Assembly (NCBI GenBank): GCA_937902665.1
Contig: CALELM010000017.1
Span: 1 to 26,955, forward strand
DNA length: 26,955 bases
Direction: 5' to 3'
DNA from: an uncultured Selenomonadaceae bacterium
Lineage (GTDB): Bacteria > Bacillota > Negativicutes > Selenomonadales > Selenomonadaceae
In this document: piece after piece, positions 7,745 to 14,280 of the stretch
How positions within the stretch are numbered: the stretch's first letter is position 1
Layout of the letters: each line of letters begins with the position of its first letter
The notes under the pieces: generated by a model
Database searches by the model: none
Told to the model about the DNA's origin: nothing
The model's input: only the letters and a program-made list of their open reading frames with translations
Position numbers and translations under genes: made by a program

Positions 7745-10582
7745 ATGGAAAATACAATAAAAATACAGGGTGCCCGTGCGCATAATCTAAAAAATATAAA
7801 TGTAGAAATTCCAAGAGACAAGCTGGTAGTTATTACAGGCTTATCGGGGTCGGGAAAGTCTTCCTTGGCATTTGATACCATTTATGCAGAAGGGCAACGT
7901 CGTTATGTAGAGTCCCTGTCCTCGTATGCAAGGCAGTTTTTGGGGCAGATGGACAAGCCGGATGTAGACAATATCGAGGGGCTTTCGCCGGCGATTTCCA
8001 TTGACCAGAAAACGACGAGCCACAATCCTCGCTCTACGGTGGGGACAGTGACGGAAATCTATGACTATCTCCGCTTGTTGTTTGCCCGTGCCGGCACACC
8101 GCACTGCCCAAAGTGCGGAAAGCCCATTGCACAGCAAACTGTAGACCAGATGTGCGACAAGATTATGGAGCTTCCGGAAAAGACAAAGCTGCTTGTTATG
8201 GCGCAGGTGGTTCGAGGGAAAAAGGGAGAACACAAGAAGATTTTGGAGCATATCCGCAGGGAAGGATATGTGCGTGTGCGCATTGATGGCGATGTCTTTG
8301 ATGTCAATGAGGAAATACAGATCGAGAAGAACAAGAAGCATACGATTGAGGTCGTGATTGACCGCTTGGTGGTTCGTGAGGGCATGGAACAGCGATTGGC
8401 AGATTCCTTGGAAACGGCACTGAAAATGGGAGAGGGCATGGTTTTCGTTCAGATTGTGGATGGGGAACTGCTGATGTTCAGTGAGAATTTTGCCTGTGTG
8501 GATTGCGGCATCAGCCTGCCGGAGCTTGCTCCTCGCATGTTTTCCTTCAACAATCCCTATGGCGCTTGCCCAGAATGTATGGGGCTTGGAAGTCATATGG
8601 AATTTGATGAGGAGCTGGTTCTTCCTAACAAGGAGCTTTCTGCTGCCGGCGGAGTTTTTGAGCCTCTTTCCAAGAATATGAATTCCTATGGAATGTGCGT
8701 GATGAAGGCTGTGCTGGAGACTCGTGGTTACACGACAGAAACTCCTTGGAAGGATTTGGACAGGAAAACCCAGCAGGATCTGCTTTATGGGACAGGGGAC
8801 GAAAAGTTTACCTTTCATTACACGAATATGTTTGGTGAGTACAAGGAATACCACGTTGCCTTTGAGGGCGTTATGAACATGCTTTCCCGTAGGTACAAGG
8901 AAACGGATTCGGATGAAATGCGGGAGGGCTATGAGAATTACATGACAAACAGCCCGTGCGATACCTGTCACGGAGCAAGATTGAAGCCGGAGTCGCTTTC
9001 TGTTACGGTGGGGGGAAGGAACATTCACGAGGTCACGAAAATGACCATTCGGGAATGTGCCGATTTTTTTGGGAAACTGAAGCTTCCGCCCAAGGAAGCC
9101 AAGATTGCGGCACAGGTCCTGAAGGAGATTCAGGCAAGGCTGCATTTTTTGCTGAATGTTGGCCTGGACTATCTTACACTGTCACGTTCCGCAGGTACCT
9201 TGTCGGGAGGAGAGGCACAGCGTATACGATTGGCAACGCAGATCGGCTCAGGATTGATGGGAGTTCTTTATATTTTGGACGAGCCAAGCATCGGGCTTCA
9301 CCAGAGGGACAATGAACGGCTGCTTTCGGCACTGAAGCGATTGCGGGATTTGGGCAATACCTTGATTGTGGTTGAGCATGACGAGGACACGATGCATGCG
9401 GCAGACCATATTATAGATATTGGACCAGGTGCTGGGGCAAATGGCGGCTCTGTGGTGGCGCAGGGAACGGCACAGGAGATTATGCAGGAAGAGAATTCCA
9501 TTACGGGGCAATACCTGAGCCACAAGAAATTTATTCCTGTTCCATCAAGACGCAGAAAAGGGAATGGGAAGTTCATTGAGATTGCAGAAGCAAAGGAAAA
9601 CAACCTTAAGGGCATTCATGTAAAATTTCCGTTGGGAACGCTGACGGTCGTTACTGGAGTGTCAGGCTCCGGTAAGAGTACGCTTGTCAATGAAATCCTT
9701 TATAAAGCAATCGCATCCAAGCTGTACCATGCGAAGGGAAAGCCGGGGAAGCATAAGAAAATCAAGGGACTGGAACATATCGACAAGATTATTGATATTG
9801 ACCAAAAACCAATAGGAAGAACACCTCGTTCCAATCCTGCAACCTATACGGGAGTTTTTGACAATATCCGAGAGATCTTCAGCCAAACGATGGAGGCAAG
9901 GACTCGCGGATATCAGGCAGGTCGCTTTAGCTTCAATGTCAAGGGAGGACGCTGTGAAGCGTGCAAGGGGGACGGCATCTTAAAAATAGAGATGCATTTC
10001 CTGCCAGATGTTTATGTACCTTGCGAGGTTTGCAAGGGCGCTCGGTACAATCGGGAAACCTTGGAGGTGAAATACAAGGGAAAGACCATTGCCGATGTGC
10101 TGGATATGACGATTGATGAGGCAGTAGAGTTTTTCAAGAACGTGCCAAAGATTGAGAGGAAGCTCAAGGTCATTCAGGATGTTGGGCTTGGTTACATCAA
10201 GCTGGGACAGCCTGCAACTACCTTGTCAGGGGGAGAGGCACAGCGTGTTAAGCTGTCTACGGAGCTGGCAAGGCGTTCCACGGGAAAGACGCTTTACATT
10301 TTAGACGAGCCAACAACGGGACTGCATACGGCAGACATTCACAAGCTGCTGGGCATCCTGCAAAGATTGGTGGAGGGCGGTGATACGGTAATCGTGATTG
10401 AGCACAATCTTGATGTCATCAAGACGGCAGACCATATCATCGATCTTGGACCGGAAGGCGGCGACAAGGGCGGAAGAATCGTAGCGGAAGGCAGACCGGA
10501 GGATATTTCCAAAGTCTCGGAATCCTATACGGGGAAATTCTTAAAAGGCTTGCTGGAGGAAAACTATGCAGGCAGTGAGTGA
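7745..10582 (+). CDS. uvrA: UvrABC nucleotide excision repair subunit UvrA
   Basis: The ABC-type damage sensor of nucleotide excision repair, acting as a dimer with UvrB. The first Walker A is GLSGSGKSS (about 33-41) and the second GVSGSGKST (about 638-646), each followed far downstream by LSGGEAQR and an ILDEP Walker B. Zinc modules are present. CVDC...CPEC is at about 250-280. CEAC...CEVC is at about 740-765. An extra CPKC is near residue 120. The length of 945 residues is typical. The start MENTIKIQGARAHNL matches the family; the ribosome site (GAAAGG about 12 nt upstream) is weak, consistent with coupling to uvrB. No strong terminator follows directly, only a short GGCG-acaa-CGCC stem with TTTTT near 10615. 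Confidence 0.97.
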   Translation: MENTIKIQGARAHNLKNINVEIPRDKLVVITGLSGSGKSSLAFDTIYAEGQRRYVESLSSYARQFLGQMDKPDVDNIEGLSPAISIDQKTTSHNPRSTVGTVTEIYDYLRLLFARAGTPHCPKCGKPIAQQTVDQMCDKIMELPEKTKLLVMAQVVRGKKGEHKKILEHIRREGYVRVRIDGDVFDVNEEIQIEKNKKHTIEVVIDRLVVREGMEQRLADSLETALKMGEGMVFVQIVDGELLMFSENFACVDCGISLPELAPRMFSFNNPYGACPECMGLGSHMEFDEELVLPNKELSAAGGVFEPLSKNMNSYGMCVMKAVLETRGYTTETPWKDLDRKTQQDLLYGTGDEKFTFHYTNMFGEYKEYHVAFEGVMNMLSRRYKETDSDEMREGYENYMTNSPCDTCHGARLKPESLSVTVGGRNIHEVTKMTIRECADFFGKLKLPPKEAKIAAQVLKEIQARLHFLLNVGLDYLTLSRSAGTLSGGEAQRIRLATQIGSGLMGVLYILDEPSIGLHQRDNERLLSALKRLRDLGNTLIVVEHDEDTMHAADHIIDIGPGAGANGGSVVAQGTAQEIMQEENSITGQYLSHKKFIPVPSRRRKGNGKFIEIAEAKENNLKGIHVKFPLGTLTVVTGVSGSGKSTLVNEILYKAIASKLYHAKGKPGKHKKIKGLEHIDKIIDIDQKPIGRTPRSNPATYTGVFDNIREIFSQTMEARTRGYQAGRFSFNVKGGRCEACKGDGILKIEMHFLPDVYVPCEVCKGARYNRETLEVKYKGKTIADVLDMTIDEAVEFFKNVPKIERKLKVIQDVGLGYIKLGQPATTLSGGEAQRVKLSTELARRSTGKTLYILDEPTTGLHTADIHKLLGILQRLVEGGDTVIVIEHNLDVIKTADHIIDLGPEGGDKGGRIVAEGRPEDISKVSESYTGKFLKGLLEENYAGSE

Positions 10583-10640
10583 TAGCAAGTGCTTTTGCAT
10601 TATGCAATTTTACGGCGACAACGCCCCTTTTTAAACTCAC

Positions 10641-10679
10641 GTCACTTGTGCATAATCTTTCGATTGATGCACAGGTGAC
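10641..10679. other. strong hairpin of unknown role
   Basis: GTCACTTGTGCAT pairs with ATGCACAGGTGAC (13 bp, one G-T pair). The loop itself can pair AATC with GATT around TTTC, leaving one bulged G. No T-tract follows, so it is not an intrinsic terminator. TTTAA lies a few bases to its left, the layout of an IS200/IS605-type left end (target motif, short spacer, subterminal hairpin). That reading is speculative. Confidence 0.6.
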
Positions 10680-10851
10680 TGCAAAAATAAGTATATCAGA
10701 ATATTCTTGCAATAATATGAAACCTGTGTTATTCTTTTAGAGGGAAATTGTTAGAGTAAAATATTGTATAACGAAGCTAAAGATGTCCCCTTCTTCAACA
10801 GCTTGCTGTAAGTGGGTGAAACCAAATTTTAACAAGCGGTGAGCAAACTTT

Positions 10852-10917
10852 CGCTTCGTTGAAACGCAAATTGGAGGGAAAATGCTTATGGCATTTTCTT
10901 GAACAATGGCGTTATAA
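10852..10917. repeat. 66-bp direct repeat, copy 2
   Basis: This copy matches bases 1-66 at 64 of 66 positions, with the AAAATGC-TTATG-GCATTTT hairpin and the GGAGGG-AAA-ATG hexapeptide frame both intact. Similarity ends after GTTATAA; here AATTTT follows, whereas copy 1 is followed by CCTG. The sharp common end suggests a defined element boundary. No transposase gene is attached to this copy. Confidence 0.9.
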
Positions 10918-10981
10918 AATTTTACCATGCAAGCAGGTTTAAGTCAGATTGGAAATCATAGCGGAAAGGAAGAGAGACAAC

Positions 10982-11422
10982 ATGACAATGGACGAACTAA
11001 TGGCAACAGAGCAGAATTTTCAGGAAATGCTCACCCGTTGGGACAGGGAGGACAAGGCAAGGGAAGATCGGATGAAGGAACTGGACGAATTAGACCGGTT
11101 GACGGCAAAGGCCAAGGAAATGAGAAAGCAGATGAACCTGATACCCGGACGGTGGTCGGGAATTTGGGCGAAGTACATGGAGGAAGAGAAACCAGCCCAG
11201 TGGATAGAAATTCTTCAGAACGGGGAAGTTGAACTGATGTTGGGGAAGGTGGAAGTGGAGTACAACCAGAAGTACGAGCAGATGAAGCAGGAACTGAAGA
11301 AGAAAAGAGGACTGGATCATGTGTTCCAGCAGAGGGACTTCATGGGGTACACAAGGGCAATATTGGAAATGGAGGACGAGATAGTGTATCTTCTGACCCA
11401 GCAGATTACAAATCAAGCATAA
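10982..11422 (+). CDS. TnpV-like protein (freestanding)
   Basis: A 146-residue, highly charged, mostly helical protein. The C-terminal half (GRWSGIWAKYMEEEKPAQW, ILQNGEVELMLGKV, then an MKQEL... helix) follows the layout of TnpV, a small protein first named from mobilisable transposons of clostridia; its biochemical role is not established. It aligns by eye over about 85 residues with the TnpV-like product at 17764-18294 (G-W-x-x-I-x-x-x-Y, then P-x-x-W). I chose ATG 10982 because AAGGAAGAG precedes it; a start at 10949 has no ribosome site. The next open frame (10927-11232) is also long and translates as a G/R/E-rich low-complexity string, like the linker frame in the large methylase-helicase gene. 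The family assignment is from pattern memory. Confidence 0.65.
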   Translation: MTMDELMATEQNFQEMLTRWDREDKAREDRMKELDELDRLTAKAKEMRKQMNLIPGRWSGIWAKYMEEEKPAQWIEILQNGEVELMLGKVEVEYNQKYEQMKQELKKKRGLDHVFQQRDFMGYTRAILEMEDEIVYLLTQQITNQA

Positions 11423-11459
11423 CGGAGACACCTGCTGCACATATCTCACGAATAAATAT

Positions 11460-11503
11460 AAAAATCCCCTAAAGCCAATATACAAAGGCTTTAGGGGATT
11501 TTT
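11460..11503. terminator. strong bidirectional Rho-independent terminator
   Basis: A perfect 17-bp stem, AAAAATCCCCTAAAGCC with its exact complement, encloses a 10-base loop (AATATACAAA). A-tract and T-tract at the two feet make it work on both strands. It ends the freestanding TnpV-like gene. Confidence 0.92.
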
Positions 11504-11510
11504 GCCTACA

Positions 11511-11734
11511 TTTCTGCCAACATTCTCGTTTTTCCATCCTTTGTAAAAGGCACCCTTACACAGCTTGGCAGAAACTTTGCCATGAGCAGAAGCCCTGTCA
11601 AGAACTATCGTGGGGCAATGCGTGATTTCCATAGTACACTGAAATATAATGCAGACAAACATCGTACAGATATTACTGATACAGTGAGAAAACAAACTAA
11701 CTCAAAAGATTCAAAGGATGATAGAAAGAAATAA
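11511..11734 (+). pseudogene. probable gene remnant or 50-codon orphan
   Basis: A reading frame stays open from a TAG inside the terminator at 11460-11503 to TAA at 11732-11734. Its last 50 codons start at ATG 11582 (MSRSPVKNYRGAMRDFHSTL and onward) and end in a Lys/Asp-rich tail. No Shine-Dalgarno precedes that ATG, and the upstream codons (LVFPSFVKGTLTQLGRNFA) read like protein, so this may be the 3' end of a longer lost gene. I do not recognise a family. The alternative is non-coding DNA with a chance open frame. It is placed between two terminators with no promoter that I can see. Confidence 0.35.
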
Positions 11735-11757
11735 AAAAAGACGGATAAACCGTCTTT
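11733..11757 (-). terminator. Rho-independent terminator for the minus-strand membrane gene
   Basis: Read on the minus strand, AAAGACGG-TTTAT-CCGTCTTT is followed by a run of seven T. It lies about 70 bases past the stop of the gene at 11830-12156 and directly after a second, degenerate copy of that gene's 3' end. Confidence 0.85.
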
Positions 11758-11771
11758 AATAACCACCATAA

Positions 11772-11878
11772 GCAGCTGAAGCACTAGCACTATCAGCTGC
11801 ACGTTTAGCTCAAGATATTGGCGTGGTCATCAATATTGAACAGCTGCAGCACCAGCACTATCAGCAGCGCGTTCAGCA
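11772..11878. repeat. imperfect tandem duplication of the 3' coding end (39 bp, two copies)
   Basis: Bases 11772-11810 and 11840-11878 match at 32 of 39 positions, offset 68 bases. The copy at 11840 is the C-terminal codons of the minus-strand gene (AERAADSAGAAAVQY then stop). The copy at 11772 would encode AKRAADSASASAAYGGY then TAA, just before the terminator. It is in a different frame and is cut off by a TGA directly upstream. It therefore looks like an older or alternative gene end left outside the present reading frame. Confidence 0.75.
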
Positions 11879-12156
11879 GCTGCTGCAACTTCTTTTATCT
11901 CTTTACATTCAGCTTCCAGTTCAAGAATACGATTTTCCATACGTTCCATGCGTTCAGCCATCTCATAAATCGTATCAATGAGGGCAACTTCTTTTTCTTC
12001 CCGTGTCATGGAAGCATATTTGGATACTGGTTCAGGTTCCGGTACAGGAATTGCTTCCTGCGGTGCTTCCTGTTGATTGACGTTCTTTTTTTGAAAGAAC
12101 AACCGATAGAGCAGCCAAAGAGCGATGAACGTGCCACCAATATATAAAAATCCCAT
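11830..12156 (-). CDS. small membrane-anchored coiled-coil protein
   Basis: A 108-residue protein of unknown function. MGFLYIGGTFIALWLLYRLFF is an N-terminal transmembrane anchor. It is followed by a Pro/Glu-rich spacer (about 25-45), a charged helix likely to form a coiled coil (MTREEKEVALIDTIYEMAER..., about 48-85), and an Ala-rich end. The start at 12156 has AAAGGATG 9 nt upstream; an earlier ATG at 12210 would put 18 residues in front of the anchor and has no ribosome site. It is divergent from the secretion gene at 12235, with only 78 bp between the starts. The context suggests an accessory part of the transfer apparatus or its regulation, but nothing in the sequence proves that. Confidence 0.75.
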   Translation of the reverse strand: MGFLYIGGTFIALWLLYRLFFQKKNVNQQEAPQEAIPVPEPEPVSKYASMTREEKEVALIDTIYEMAERMERMENRILELEAECKEIKEVAAAAERAADSAGAAAVQY

Positions 12157-12187
12157 ATACAAACATCCTTTCAAATCCAACAATTTA

Positions 12188-12217
12188 TTTGTAGAAATAG
12201 TACACCACAATATTCAA
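12188..12217. promoter_or_regulatory. possible overlapping divergent promoters
   Basis: In the 78-bp divergent gap, TTGTAG (12189-12194) and TATTCA (12211-12216), 16 bp apart, could serve the plus-strand secretion gene. On the minus strand TTGAAT and TACAAA, 18 bp apart, use almost the same bases for the small membrane gene. Each pair matches the sigma-70 consensus only partly. If real, the two promoters would compete. Confidence 0.35.
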
Positions 12218-12234
12218 ACTGTCAAGGAGGGCGC

Positions 12235-14169
12235 ATGTTTCCAAAAATAATACCTACCATTCTTTTCATCGTATCGCTTCTTTTCCATGCGTCCACGGGA
12301 TGTGCGTATACAGAGAATCTGGAAAAAATCTCAGGGCAATACAGTGCAGGGCGTGGCGAGATGGCATCGCCTGTTGGAGATCATATGGTTGTCACAAGTC
12401 CCCAAGGGTGGAGAATCCATCCAATGACAGGGAAACGAAGCTATCATGCTGGCGTGGATCTTGCAATTGAGGCTAACGATCCCATCTATGCAGCTGCCGA
12501 TGGTATCGTATACAGCGCTGGATGGATCTCCGGCTACGGCAATACAGTCGCAATCAATCATGGAAATAATCTTTTCACGCTATATGGACATAACAATCAC
12601 ATACTTGTCGTAGAAGGGGACGCTGTAAAAAAAGGTCAGCTTATCGCCTATGGGGGTTCGACAGGAAACTCTACGGGACCGCATTGTCATTTTGAGGTTT
12701 TGCCAAATGGATATTATGGTGATCCAGTTGATCCCGGGCTTTATGTTCCAGGCCTTCTCGAATTAGAAAAGGCACAAGGTGGAGGGCTTGGTGGAGATGC
12801 TCCAATGGATGCACATGGAGCACACAAGGATTGGGTTGTCGCTACGGATTTTGCAAAGCCGATGCGTGAGGTGATAGAAAAAAGCGTTGAAATGATTACG
12901 AAGGGGCTTGCCTTGATCAAGGGCTATGTGGCAGAGCTTTTCTTTATCCTTGTGTCCATGGATCTGGCAATCGGTGCCATGAAAAAGGCTATGACAAGCA
13001 CGAAGGAGGATCGGGAAGGGCTGTTCCGCTGGATTGTCAAGCGTGGGCTTTTTTATGGGCTGTGCATGGTGCTTCTCTTCGGCTGGACGGATTTTGTTGG
13101 CAATCTTTCCCTTCATGGGCTTCCGGCGCTTGGCGCATTGGCTGGGGGCGCATCCGGAGCGGGTGCAGCGGAGGCTGCTGTGTCCGATCCTACCCTCATC
13201 GTGCAGAAGGGAATGAATATCGTTGCGCCAATCATCAATGAATCCATGGAGGTGCATGGCATTTTGGATCTTGTCCTGCATGGTGCGGTGTCCGTCATTT
13301 GTATTGTGTTTGGCGTGATACTTTTTGTTCTCTTTTGTATTATCGGCTATCAGATTGCACTTGCGTATTTGGAGTTTTATTTTTCCGTTCTGTTTTCCTT
13401 TACTGCCTTTCCCTTTGCAGGAATTGCGCAGCTTCGCAAGTATGCTTCCAATGGCATCACGGGGGTCATGGCAGCATCCTTGAATTTGATGTTTTTTTGC
13501 CTTTTTGCTGTCATGCTTCAGACAGCCATGGAAAGTGTAGTCGTGGATGGGATGCTTACCCAGCAAACCGTAAGCGCTGAGGCATCCAAGGTGCTTCCCG
13601 ATGGAATGATTGGGCAAACAAGCAGTCCTGCTGGCATGGATCTCACGGGCAAGCCGAAGGCGGAACTGGCATATCTGGTGCAAAGCATCCTGAGGACACG
13701 GTATGGAAGGGAGCTTCGCGCGGATTTTATTTGGAGCCAGCTTGCGCATGAGTCCGCTTATTTCACAAGCAAGTTTGCAATAGAGGATCATAATTATGGC
13801 GGTATGGGATGTGACGGGCATGGAAATTTTAGGCATTACGACAGCGATGAAGAATTTGCGGAAGATTATGCTGCGACGTTGAGCTATTATGCACCGGATG
13901 GGCTTTTTGAAGCGACTACGGTTCAGGAATATGCTGAGGCATTGAAGCATGGGGGCTATTATGAGGCTTCTGTGGAGCAGTATGTTCATGGCATGAGTGC
14001 GGCCTTGAATGGCGGCGGCACTGTGGTTCAGTCCGTAGTCAATATCTATATGCTGCTAAAGCTTTTGCTTGTCGTGCTGATGTACATGTTCTTTGCGGAT
14101 CGCATGCATAAATTCATCCATTCGCAATTCACAAAAGGAAATGGCTTCCGCCTCTCCAAGGCAGGATAG
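12235..14169 (+). CDS. M23 peptidase - TrbL/VirB6-like channel - GH73-like glucosaminidase fusion
   Basis: A 644-residue type IV secretion-type membrane protein with two wall-cutting domains. Residues 1-25 are a signal peptide (MFPKIIPTILFIVSLLFHAS...). About 45-170 is an M23 endopeptidase with zinc ligands H71-x3-D75 (HAGVD) and H150-x-H152 (HCH). About 215-430 is polytopic with several hydrophobic segments (for example VSVICIVFGVILFVLFCII), as in TrbL/VirB6 inner-membrane channel proteins. About 475-600 resembles GH73 N-acetylglucosaminidases, with likely catalytic E506 in QLAHESAYFTSKFA and then NYGGMG. A last membrane helix is at about 608-630. AAGGAGG is 5 nt before the ATG. In most systems wall hydrolase (VirB1) and channel (VirB6) are separate proteins. 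The role of opening peptidoglycan during conjugation is inferred. No VirB4 or VirD4 ATPase is in the window. Confidence 0.85.
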   Translation: MFPKIIPTILFIVSLLFHASTGCAYTENLEKISGQYSAGRGEMASPVGDHMVVTSPQGWRIHPMTGKRSYHAGVDLAIEANDPIYAAADGIVYSAGWISGYGNTVAINHGNNLFTLYGHNNHILVVEGDAVKKGQLIAYGGSTGNSTGPHCHFEVLPNGYYGDPVDPGLYVPGLLELEKAQGGGLGGDAPMDAHGAHKDWVVATDFAKPMREVIEKSVEMITKGLALIKGYVAELFFILVSMDLAIGAMKKAMTSTKEDREGLFRWIVKRGLFYGLCMVLLFGWTDFVGNLSLHGLPALGALAGGASGAGAAEAAVSDPTLIVQKGMNIVAPIINESMEVHGILDLVLHGAVSVICIVFGVILFVLFCIIGYQIALAYLEFYFSVLFSFTAFPFAGIAQLRKYASNGITGVMAASLNLMFFCLFAVMLQTAMESVVVDGMLTQQTVSAEASKVLPDGMIGQTSSPAGMDLTGKPKAELAYLVQSILRTRYGRELRADFIWSQLAHESAYFTSKFAIEDHNYGGMGCDGHGNFRHYDSDEEFAEDYAATLSYYAPDGLFEATTVQEYAEALKHGGYYEASVEQYVHGMSAALNGGGTVVQSVVNIYMLLKLLLVVLMYMFFADRMHKFIHSQFTKGNGFRLSKAG

Positions 14170-14172
14170 TCT

Positions 14173-14193
14173 AGGTGTCCGAATCGGACACCT
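14173..14193. repeat. GGTGTCC palindrome, copy 1 (terminator)
   Basis: GGTGTCCGAATCGGACACC flanked by A and T gives an 8-bp hairpin stem with loop GAATC, followed by TTTTG, 3 nt after the stop of the channel gene. It probably acts as that gene's terminator. It is the first of four near-identical palindromes. Confidence 0.9.
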
Positions 14194-14242
14194 TTTGCTG
14201 TTGCTTGTTGTTGTTTGTTTGCCATCGAATCAGAGGATTGTT

Positions 14243-14265
14243 CAGGTGTCCGAATCGGACACCTG
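14243..14265. repeat. GGTGTCC palindrome, copy 2 (5' leader of VirB5-like gene)
   Basis: The same GGTGTCCGAATCGGACACC core extends to CA...TG. It ends 15 nt before the ATG at 14281 and directly abuts the ribosome site AAAGGAG. No T-tract follows, so a terminator role is unlikely here; an operator or RNA leader role is more plausible. Confidence 0.9.
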
Positions 14266-14280
14266 AGAAAAGGAGAAGGT

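Larger units (their letters stand above)
10583..10981. other. 399-bp non-coding stretch rich in hairpins between uvrA and the TnpV-like gene
   Basis: I find no credible gene here. It holds a weak terminator-like stem (GGCG-ACAA-CGCC, then CTTTTT, near 10615-10631), a long hairpin at 10641-10679, small stems ACAGC-TT-GCTGT and GGT-gaa-ACC near 10800-10840, and the 66-bp repeat at 10852-10917. A 63-codon open frame on the minus strand lacks a good start and runs across these stems, so it is probably chance. The concentration of stems suggests a structured RNA or a decayed transposon end, and this is the likely left border zone of the accessory region. Confidence 0.6.

Noticed and set aside
1..10917. 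Direct repeats as ends of a composite transposon carrying the repair genes
   Set aside because: The enclosed genes are ordinary chromosomal genes with normal operon layout, the repeats carry no transposase inside the window, and they look intergenic.
10583..10981. tRNA gene or attachment site at the uvrA side of the accessory region
   Set aside because: No cloverleaf, TTCGA-type T-arm or matching att repeat could be recognised in this gap.
10927..11232. A separate 101-residue gene overlapping the freestanding TnpV-like gene
   Set aside because: Low-complexity G/R/E/Q translation, no ribosome site, and the overlapping frame has the protein-like sequence; kept only as an evolutionary hint.
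14215..14280. An earlier start for the VirB5-like gene
   Set aside because: It would run through palindrome copy 2 and put 22 polar residues in front of a clean signal peptide.
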